From Myxococcus hansupus (GTDB taxonomy: Bacteria > Myxococcota > Myxococcia > Myxococcales > Myxococcaceae), in assembly GCF_000280925.3 (NCBI RefSeq), contig NZ_CP012109.1, positions 1,302,001-1,366,000 on the forward strand: a stretch of 64,000 bases of DNA, written 5' to 3'. This document shows, in pieces, positions 1 through 9,372 of the stretch (position 1 is its first letter; each line of letters begins with the position of its first letter). The notes beneath the pieces are model-generated. The model saw only the letters and a list, made by a program, of their open reading frames with translations, was not told the origin of the DNA and did no database searches. Made by a program: the position numbers and the translations under genes.

Positions 1-3000
1 CACGCTCGCGGCGACGAGGGGCCGCTGTTCGTCGGAGCTTTGCGAGTGGGGGGCAGACGTGGCAGGAACTGCGGATGCGAGCGTGTCTGCGGCATTGTCC
101 GTGTCGGCACTCGCATGTGCTGTGACGGCGGGCTGCTGTTCGTCGGAGCTCTGCGAGTTGGGGGCAGAGGTGGCAGGCGCCGCGAATGCGGACGTGCTCG
201 CCGCATGGCCCGTGTCGGTGCTCACGCTCGCTGTGACGGCGGGCTGTTTTTCGTCGGACTGCTGCTCAATGGGCGCCGAAGTGACAGGCGCTAGGGATGC
301 GGGCGTGGCCGCCACATCGTCAGTGCTGACGTTATCCCTGGTAGAGGGTTGCTTCTCGTCGGAACTCCGAGCGATGGGCGCCGAGGTTGTGGGCGTGCTC
401 GCCACATCGTTCGTGTCGGCGCTTGCGCTGGCCGCACCGGAAAGCTCCTTGTCGTCAGACCTCTGCGAAATGGGCGCTGAGGCTGCGGGCGTGGTCGCCA
501 CATCGCCCGTGTCGGCGCTTGCGCCGGCCGCACCGGAAGGCTCCTTGTCGTCAGACCTCTGCGAAATGGGCGCTGAGGAGGCGGGCGTGGTCGCCACGTC
601 GTCCGTGTCGGCGCTCGCGCTGGCCGCACCGGCGGGCTCCTTGTCGTCAGACCTCCGCGAAATGGGCGCCGAGGTTGCGGGCGTGGTCGCCACGTCGTCC
701 GTGTCGGCGCTCGCGCGGGCCGCACCGGAAGCCTGTTCCTCATCGGAACTCTCCGAGAGGGGACGCCGGGCGACAGGTGTTTCCGAGGCGGGCTGCTCTG
801 ATGAAGGTACGCCCATGCTGGCGCCTGCGCCAACCGTGGAGGCGGACTGCTGTTCGTCAGAGTGACTCGCGGCGGCAGATGCTTTTGCGGCGGGCTTGTC
901 CGGCGCGTCGTCAATGTCGGCGCTGACGTTGACCGAGGCGGCGGTGGGGGACTCGTCGGAGTTCGGCGGGATGGGACTCGCCGCGACGGGTGCCTCCAAG
1001 TCGGACGAGCCTGCTGACTCGTTCGTTCTGGTGCGCTCGCCAGCCGTGGAGGCGGACGTCTTTTCATCGAAGGGCTGCGAGACGGGGCTCGCAGCGACAC
1101 GCGCTTCTGACCCGGGCTTGCCCGATGAGGCATCAGCGTGTGCGCTCGTGCGAGTCGCTGCGACTGCGGAGGAGGTCTCGTCCGCCTCGGTGGGCACTTT
1201 GGCGGTCAGCCCGGTGACGTCGGCTCCTTCATCCTGTTCCCGTTGTGGAGACGTTTCATCGGAGGCCGTGCTCGGACGGGCGCTTTCGTTGGCCTCCGTG
1301 CCCTTGTCGAGAGTTCCGGAGGACGCGCGTGTGTACTTCGCTTCGCCTGGCTCTTCACCGCCGCGGGGGACCTCTTCGGGGACGCTCGTCGAAGCTTCCC
1401 GGTGCTCGGTGCTCTTGCTGAGCTCCTCCAGGGACGACGTCACTGCTGCATCAATTGCCGCGCCACCCTGACTGTTGGCTCCCGACAGATGCATCTTGGC
1501 TGCGGTGCCGATTGCATCGCCCTGCCTGTCGGTGCCCTCTTCGTGAGGATGCTCCTCCTCGATATCGAAGTGCGCATCCTCCGGGCCGGTGACGTCATGC
1601 TCGTGATGCGGCGTGCCGGTCGCTTGGGATAGCGCCGTGCGCGTGTTGTCTTCCGCCGCGCCGTGTTCAACCGCGACGTGCGAAGACGGCGAGCTTGATG
1701 GCGCGGCAACATCCACGGCCGTTGGGGAGGGTGTGCTCGCTGCTGTGTCGAAGGAGGTTTCTTCCGGGGCATCCGTGGCCAGCGCACCTGCCGCGTAGGC
1801 GTTGGCGGGTTCGTCGGAGGTGCCCGTGCCTGGCTGCATGAAGGTGGAACTGGCCTGATTCGGATGTGCGTCGTCGCCGGCACCTTCGAGCTCGGGTTCA
1901 GGCCCCTCCTCGCCGCGCTCCGTGAATGCGCCTCCTTCCGGATACGCGTCGTGGCTGCTCGCCTCGGCTTCAGCAAGCCTCGCGGCGATGGCGGAATCGA
2001 GCCCATCGCTCGAATCGGCCTCGAATCGAGGAGTGAGGACCCGGGGCTGTTGCTCCGGCTCATCCCACGCCTCCGAGTCCCGCGCTGGTTCGGACGCGGT
2101 GTCACGGACCGCAGCGGGTTCATCAGTCGCGTTGTCGGGCGAGGAATCTGGCGCTGTTGCTACCTCGGTACCCGCGATTGCCTCCGGCGCAGGGAGATGG
2201 GCCTCGACAGAGGGAACCGGCGCATCCGGTTGTCCACTTGCTGCGGTGGGCCTTTCCTCTGTGCCTGCCTGTGCATTGTCGGGCGTGGCCTTTGCCACTG
2301 CCGACGAATCAGTGCGGACGGATGCGTCTGTGTCCGTGTTCGGCGGGACACGCGTGGCCGCCTCATCGGGGTGTGCTGCATCCCGTGCCGTTTCGGCGAT
2401 TGGCTGCGCGGCGCGTACGGAGCTGGAGCCCCGTGCCCCAGGCGCGCGGCGCACGAGTCCCGGCGGAGGTGCCGGTGTTAGCGCGGGAGGAGAGGGCGTC
2501 ACCTGCGCTGGATGTGTTTCCGTCAGCGCTGGTTGCGTTGCTGTCCGCGCTGGAGGGGAGGGCGTCGGCGCTGGAGGGGAGGGCGTCGGAGCGGGAGGTG
2601 TTGGCGTCAGACGTGAGGGCGGTGCTGGCGTCGATGCCGGACGCGTTGCCGCCAGCGCTGGAGGTGCCGGAGGCTGCGCTGGATGCGTTGCCGTCGCCGC
2701 AGGCGGAGGAGGCGACTCCGCGCCGCCCGTGCGCCGTGCCACGACGCGGTCGACCAGCGACTTGCTCGCGGCGTCCAACTTCACGAAGCGCACCGTCATG
2801 CCCGTACGCCCGCCCACTGCGTCCACCTGGGCCTTCACGACGACGCCTTCGCCGCGAAGCAGCCGTGTCCCATCCGCGAGGACGAACTCGAACGCGAGCC
2901 CGGTGCCTTCGGGCTTCATGGCTCGCGTGGCGACGAACACGCCACCGCGCGCCACGTTCGATCCGTACTTCTCGATGAACTCCTCCTCCGTCGTGTACGG

Positions 3001-3045
3001 GAGGCGGATGCGAAGCGGGAGGAGGTTGGACGCGGTCCCGCTCAT
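1..3045 (-). CDS. PilZ-like (TIGR02266-type) domain protein with a very long disordered, repeat-containing tail; C-terminus outside window
   Basis: The frame is open without a stop from the ATG at 3045 to the left edge, giving at least 1015 residues. The first ~105 residues (MSGTASNLLPLRIRLPY..., then NVARGGVFV and GMTVRFVKLD) look like the short PilZ-related domain that is greatly expanded in myxobacteria. I do not see the RxxxR c-di-GMP motif, so ligand binding is doubtful. Residues ~110-190 are Pro/Ala/Thr-rich, and everything beyond is a low-complexity Asp/Glu/Ser/Ala segment with tandem repeats. The start overlaps the stop of the upstream lipoprotein gene (ATGA), so translation is probably coupled. 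The C-terminal part, which may hold another domain, is not in the window. The function is unknown; a regulatory or scaffolding role is only a guess. Confidence 0.8.
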   Translation of the reverse strand, partial: MSGTASNLLPLRIRLPYTTEEEFIEKYGSNVARGGVFVATRAMKPEGTGLAFEFVLADGTRLLRGEGVVVKAQVDAVGGRTGMTVRFVKLDAASKSLVDRVVARRTGGAESPPPPAATATHPAQPPAPPALAATRPASTPAPPSRLTPTPPAPTPSPPAPTPSPPARTATQPALTETHPAQVTPSPPALTPAPPPGLVRRAPGARGSSSVRAAQPIAETARDAAHPDEAATRVPPNTDTDASVRTDSSAVAKATPDNAQAGTEERPTAASGQPDAPVPSVEAHLPAPEAIAGTEVATAPDSSPDNATDEPAAVRDTASEPARDSEAWDEPEQQPRVLTPRFEADSSDGLDSAIAARLAEAEASSHDAYPEGGAFTERGEEGPEPELEGAGDDAHPNQASSTFMQPGTGTSDEPANAYAAGALATDAPEETSFDTAASTPSPTAVDVAAPSSSPSSHVAVEHGAAEDNTRTALSQATGTPHHEHDVTGPEDAHFDIEEEHPHEEGTDRQGDAIGTAAKMHLSGANSQGGAAIDAAVTSSLEELSKSTEHREASTSVPEEVPRGGEEPGEAKYTRASSGTLDKGTEANESARPSTASDETSPQREQDEGADVTGLTAKVPTEADETSSAVAATRTSAHADASSGKPGSEARVAASPVSQPFDEKTSASTAGERTRTNESAGSSDLEAPVAASPIPPNSDESPTAASVNVSADIDDAPDKPAAKASAAASHSDEQQSASTVGAGASMGVPSSEQPASETPVARRPLSESSDEEQASGAARASADTDDVATTPATSAPISRRSDDKEPAGAASASADTDDVATTPASSAPISQRSDDKEPSGAAGASADTGDVATTPAASAPISQRSDDKELSGAASASADTNDVASTPTTSAPIARSSDEKQPSTRDNVSTDDVAATPASLAPVTSAPIEQQSDEKQPAVTASVSTDTGHAASTSAFAAPATSAPNSQSSDEQQPAVTAHASADTDNAADTLASAVPATSAPHSQSSDEQRPLVAASV
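349..740 (-). repeat. 96-bp (32-codon) tandem repeats inside the PilZ-like gene
   Basis: The string CTCCTTGTCGTCAGACC recurs at 445 and 541, with a one-base variant at 637, exactly 96 bp apart. Degenerate copies lie on both sides, near 349 and 733. Because 96 is a multiple of three, each unit adds 32 residues in frame, with the pattern SAPISQRSDDKE, then GAASASADTDDVATTPA. From 1 to about 300, similar but more diverged SDEQ/VTA units continue with looser spacing. Such repeats change number easily, so the length of this tail probably varies between strains. Confidence 0.85.
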
Positions 3046-3691
3046 TTCAAGGGAATCCGCGCATCCCCCCCGGAGCCCTGAAGAAGCAGATGCAGCCCGT
3101 CATCCCGGAGGGCCTCCGAAGGAAGCTCGAACAGGAGGACCACCTCGGTGCGTTCGTCCGGGGCCCAGGTGCGCCGCAGGGGCCGGGTGCCCGCGACGGC
3201 CTGGGCGTCACGAGCCACGGCATATGACTGGGCTCCGGAGCCGACGAGCTTCGCCCCATCGAGGTCCAGCGTCATGGGCGTACTGCCCACGTTGTGCGTC
3301 ATGAGCTGCACCCGGAAGAACAGGTCCTCGGAAGTCACGCTGACCTTCCCCGAGCCCTTCACCGAGTGCGATGACTCCAATCCCGTCAGCTTCACGGAGA
3401 GCGAGTCCAGGCGCACGGTGTCGTTGGAAGCAGGGAGCTCCCAGGTGCGTTCAGCGGGCACGTTGAGGCCCGCGGCGAGGCCCGCGAGGTTCGCGTTGGG
3501 GTCTCCACGCGTGGCCTCGGGACCCTGGGTGGCGCGGCCACCCTGATTCACCCGGTCCACCTCCTGGCGGAGCTTCTGAAGCGTCCGGTCATCTCCGGCG
3601 CCCGGATACTCAGGCGCGGACTCCTCCTTGCAGCCGCCCAGAACGAGCACGGCCGCCAGGAGCGCCACGGAAGTGGAGGCCCGGTGGTTGT

Positions 3692-3695
<4 letters not shown>
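3042..3695 (-). CDS. Predicted lipoprotein with DUF4352-like domain
   Basis: A 217-residue protein that begins with a GTG codon overlapping the alaS stop (GTGA). The N-terminus has a lipoprotein signal peptide ending in the lipobox LGGC (Cys22), so it should be lipid-anchored in the cell envelope. After a short linker, residues ~95-215 form a beta-rich region (a 'VRLDSLSVKLTG...' start and 'VQLMTHNVGSTPMTLDLDG' in the middle). This resembles the Ig-like DUF4352/DUF2393 type of extracytoplasmic domain, but I assign the family only tentatively. It sits between alaS and the PilZ-like gene with 4-nt overlaps on both sides, which suggests one transcript. No enzymatic motif is visible. Confidence 0.82.
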
Positions 3696-6385
<2,690 letters not shown>

Positions 6386-6556
6386 GGTGTGGGTATATGC
6401 CACAAGAGGCGGCTTCGCAGGAGTTCTTGGTGGTTGCATGAGGGGCCGGACGGCCCCTGGAACCCCGAGCTGACCCGCCCGGTCGCCCGGAGGGTGGGCG
6501 AGCGGGACGCGGGTTGAGGCCCGGACACTCCCGGAGTCCGCGCGGGAGCGGTTTGT

Positions 6557-6595
6557 TCAAAGGCAAAGGAGTTTGGCGACGCTGTTTGCCTTTGA
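6557..6595. other. Perfect 11-bp inverted repeat (possible transcription terminator)
   Basis: TCAAAGGCAAA at 6557-6567 is matched exactly by its reverse complement at 6585-6595, with a 17-nt loop. It lies 18 nt beyond the stop of the minus-strand gene ending at 6613. No clear T-run follows the stem on either strand, so it is not a textbook intrinsic terminator. It could be a protein-binding site or a processing hairpin. Confidence 0.55.
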
Positions 6596-6612
6596 GGTGC
6601 GGGACTCGTCGC

Positions 6613-7437
6613 TCAGGCCCCCGGCGTGGCGTTCCCGAAACGGCTCAGCATCTCTTCCACGTACTGGACGCCTCGGGGCGTGATGGCTTTGCCCTTCTGG
6701 GTGTCCTGGGCGTAGCCCCCGTGCAGCCGGAGCGCCTTGGCCGCGTTGGGCGCCGCATAGGTGACACCCAGCTCTCCCCAGAAGCGGGACGTCGTTCCGG
6801 ACGTCACCTCGAAGTCCGCGTCGAGAGAGCGCGCGAGGTAGAGTGGGATGAGCGACCGGACGAGCTGGTCCTTCTGCTTGCCCGCGGAGATGAGCTCCTG
6901 CTGACGCGGATGTCCGTGCAGCGCGGCCAGCAGTTGTTCCACCGCCGAGCCGCCGTTCCCGGTCGAAACCGAAGCGGGTTCCTTCGCGGTGCTCGTCCGC
7001 TTCTTGGCCTTCGCGGCCGGGCGGGTCGTCCGCTTCTCCGACTTCGGACTCGAGGCCGCCCGGGCCTGCTTCGTCGCGGGCTTCTTCTTTTTCGCACCCG
7101 GGCGCTGTGGCTTCGACGCCGCCTTGGCCGCGGGCCGCTCGGCCACGGGCGAATCCGCGTCGACGGTCATCGCGCTTCGGGGCGGCGTGCGCTCGGCCAC
7201 GGTCGGCTCCGGGGCCGCCGTGTCGATGGGTTGCGGTGCGATGGGTCTGGGGCGCGGCGTGCGCTCGACCACGGTATGCTGCGGGGCGGCGCGGGGCACG
7301 GGGGAGGGGAAATCTGCGTCACGGGGCGCGGATGTGTCCTGGGCGCCTTTGAGCCCAAGCCGCGCGCGCACCTCACCCACGATACCGCCCAGCCCCACGT
7401 TCTGGAGCAGACCTTCCAACCGGGAAGTGAAAGACAC
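6613..7437 (-). CDS. Uncharacterised protein with Lys/Ala/Pro-rich linker and C-terminal globular domain
   Basis: A 274-residue protein. I chose the GTG at 7437 because AGGAGG lies about 9 nt upstream; an upstream in-frame start at 7464 would add nine arginine-rich residues. The N-terminal ~30 residues (SFTSRLEGLLQNVGLGGIV) look helical. Residues ~40-165 are a Pro/Ala/Lys-rich linker, and its second half (PGAKKKKPATKQAR...) resembles histone H1 or HU-like tails. The C-terminal ~105 residues (VEQLLAALHGHPRQQELISA... to FGNATPGA) look folded and helical. I do not recognise that domain. The basic tail hints at nucleic-acid binding, but there is no direct evidence for this. It is transcribed divergently from the HEAT-repeat gene. 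Confidence 0.75.
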   Translation of the reverse strand: MSFTSRLEGLLQNVGLGGIVGEVRARLGLKGAQDTSAPRDADFPSPVPRAAPQHTVVERTPRPRPIAPQPIDTAAPEPTVAERTPPRSAMTVDADSPVAERPAAKAASKPQRPGAKKKKPATKQARAASSPKSEKRTTRPAAKAKKRTSTAKEPASVSTGNGGSAVEQLLAALHGHPRQQELISAGKQKDQLVRSLIPLYLARSLDADFEVTSGTTSRFWGELGVTYAAPNAAKALRLHGGYAQDTQKGKAITPRGVQYVEEMLSRFGNATPGA

Positions 7438-7873
7438 CTGGCGAGCCCTCCTGGAGAGGCGCACATTACCCCATCACCGCCACATCCCCGAGCCAATGGC
7501 TCGATTCCTGCCAGATGTGCCCACCGAGCGGGCCTCCGGAGCCCGTTTCCGGGAGGGGGCGGGGCCCTCATTCCTCCGGCGGCAAACCTCGCGCTTCATC
7601 CCGTGGGACCGAAGCCTGGACGCCAGCAGCGCGCCGCATCGGCCGCTTCTCGGAGGCGGGCATGTGGGCAACAGGTCGTGATTGCGCTCAGGGCCTAGGC
7701 CTACATCGCGGGGCGGCTTCCTCAGTCAGAGGTCTGAACAGACACCCGAAGCCCGTGGTGGGACACCCTTCAGGGAGGGAGCAGGCCTGACCCACTGTCC
7801 ACCACGTGCAAGGCCATGCAAGTGTTCGGCAATCGGCAGACGGCATTAGACTCTCCGGATCCCCTTCCTGCAC
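7438..7873. other. 436-bp divergent intergenic region
   Basis: It lies between the divergent genes starting at 7437 (minus) and 7874 (plus), so it should hold promoters for both. I see a 10-bp palindrome GGCCTAGGCC at 7692-7701 and a weak promoter-like pair for the plus gene (listed separately). No plausible gene is visible. Confidence 0.5.
7825..7852 (+). promoter_or_regulatory. Weak candidate sigma-70 promoter for the HEAT-repeat gene
   Basis: TTCGGC (7825-7830) and TAGACT (7847-7852) are separated by 16 bp. The -10 matches TATAAT at four of six positions; the -35 is poor. Transcription would start about 15 nt before the ATG at 7874. Confidence 0.25.
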
Positions 7874-8623
7874 ATGCAGCCGTTTTCCTTCGCCCTCGTC
7901 CTGTTGCTCCTCGCGCCTTGCGCGGCCCTGGCCCAGGGTGACTCCCGTATTGGCTTCCTGGGCAAGCAGCTCCAGAAGAGCAAGGACCCGCGTTCGCGCT
8001 CGCAGGCGGCGCTGGTGCTCGGAGCCACCGAGGACCCCGAGGCCCTGCCGCTGCTGTGCAATGGACTGAAGGACGAGAGTGAGCTGGTGCGCGCGGCCGC
8101 CGCGAAGGGGATGGCGAAGCTGCTGGAACTCGACGCGCTCGACTGCCTCCAGGCGCACAAGGGGGAGGCGGACGCCTCGGTGCAGGCGGCGGTGAGCGAG
8201 GCCGTGGAGGCGTTGAAGGAGTATCAGTCCCGGCCGCCTCGCTTCTACGTGCAGCTCGAGGCGGTGAAGGACCGCACGGGCAAGCTGTCCGCGGAGTTGG
8301 TGAAGGCGACGGAGGCGCGGCTGCGCTCGCGGCTGGTGCGCAATGGGGCCCAGCTCGCGCCTGCAAAGGAGACGAAGGCCGCCGCGAAGGGCACACTGAA
8401 GAAGCTTCGGGTGCGCGGCTACCGCATCACGCCGGAGCTTCATGAGACCGAAGGGGGCGGGTTGCGGGTGGCGCTCGTCTGCCTCACCTACCCGGAGTTG
8501 TCGCTGATGGGGCAGGTGGAAGTGAATGCCGCGGGCGCTCAGCCGGGGGACCTCATCAAGGCCCTGGTGCCGCGCGCGGTGGAGGAAGCGGCGGAGACCT
8601 TCGAGTGGAGCAGCGAGACATGA
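7874..8623 (+). CDS. Exported HEAT-repeat protein
   Basis: A 249-residue protein with a clear Sec signal peptide (MQPFSFALVLLLLAPCAALAQ). Residues ~25-120 contain HEAT-like helical repeats (SRSQAALVLGATEDPEALPLLCNGLKD, SELVRAAAAKGMAKLLE, SVQAAVSEAVEALKEY), a scaffold for protein contacts. Residues ~125-249 form a second mixed alpha/beta region with no motif I recognise. The likely location is the periplasm or outer surface. Its last codons overlap the start of the HAMP protein gene (ATGA at 8620-8623), so the two products are probably made together and may cooperate. No enzymatic function can be read from the sequence. Confidence 0.82.
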   Translation: MQPFSFALVLLLLAPCAALAQGDSRIGFLGKQLQKSKDPRSRSQAALVLGATEDPEALPLLCNGLKDESELVRAAAAKGMAKLLELDALDCLQAHKGEADASVQAAVSEAVEALKEYQSRPPRFYVQLEAVKDRTGKLSAELVKATEARLRSRLVRNGAQLAPAKETKAAAKGTLKKLRVRGYRITPELHETEGGGLRVALVCLTYPELSLMGQVEVNAAGAQPGDLIKALVPRAVEEAAETFEWSSET

Positions 8624-9357
8624 CGACGACCACGGCGCCCCTCGCGCCCGCCAAGCGACGCTGGCGCAACTTCCTCCTCGATACGGGCTTCCAGCTCAAG
8701 CTGACGGCGTACATCGTCACGGTGACGCTCGTGCTGTCGGCGTTGCTGGGCGTGTTCCTCGTCCGCGGCGCGCAGTCGCTGATGCAAGAGACGTCGGCGG
8801 CGGTGGAGGCTCGCTCGCGCGCGGCGGAGGTCAGCCGGGAGCTGTCCGGGGCCACGCTGTCCAATGAGCTCCTGGCCCGGATGGACGACCCGACGTTCGA
8901 GGCGACCTTCCGCGAGAAGGCGCAGGCCATCGATTCGGCCTACGAGGCGGAGCGTGCCGCCATCGTCGCCCAGCGCGCCGAGCTGGAGCGGCAGCAGAAG
9001 CTCACCTGGTGGGTCCTGGGTGGCTTCCTGGTCGCCTTCATCTTCGTGGTGGCGCTGGGGACCATCGTGGTGACGCACAAGGTGGCGGGGCCGCTCTTCC
9101 GCATCCGCCGCATGGTGCAGGAGGTCCACGACGGCCGGCTGCGTCCGCCGCAGCACGGGCTCCGCGAAGGGGATGATCTCCAGGAGCTCTTCGAGGCCAC
9201 CCGGAAGATGGTGAACCGTCTGCGCGAGACGAACGAAGAGGACGCCAGGACCCTGTCCAACGTCCTCGTCGCCGCCGAGCGGTCGGGGGCTCCGGCGGAG
9301 TTCATCCACGAGCTGCGCGCGCTGGATGCTCGCTACAAGGCGCGGCTGGAGGACTGA
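8620..9357 (+). CDS. Two-helix membrane protein with HAMP domain and no output domain
   Basis: A 245-residue inner-membrane protein. The ATG at 8620 overlaps the upstream stop; an upstream GTG at 8605 would add five residues. Two transmembrane helices (LTAYIVTVTLVLSALLGVFLV and WWVLGGFLVAFIFVVALG) enclose a ~80-residue periplasmic segment. The second helix leads into a HAMP-like linker (VAGPLFRIRRMVQEVHDG, then LREGDDLQELFEATRKMVNRL). This is the arrangement of a sensor kinase or chemoreceptor, but the protein ends about 50 residues later with no kinase, GGDEF or MCP signalling domain. It may pass a signal to a partner protein or be a structural partner of the co-transcribed HEAT-repeat protein. 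The gene is convergent with dinG-like and ends 15 nt from its stop. Confidence 0.82.
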   Translation: MTTTTAPLAPAKRRWRNFLLDTGFQLKLTAYIVTVTLVLSALLGVFLVRGAQSLMQETSAAVEARSRAAEVSRELSGATLSNELLARMDDPTFEATFREKAQAIDSAYEAERAAIVAQRAELERQQKLTWWVLGGFLVAFIFVVALGTIVVTHKVAGPLFRIRRMVQEVHDGRLRPPQHGLREGDDLQELFEATRKMVNRLRETNEEDARTLSNVLVAAERSGAPAEFIHELRALDARYKARLED

Positions 9358-9372
9358 GGCCGGAGTCCGGGC

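Noticed and set aside
349-740. 96-bp repeats considered as CRISPR array or mobile element
   Set aside because: Units are directly adjacent, without unique spacers, in frame with a coding sequence and too long for CRISPR repeats.
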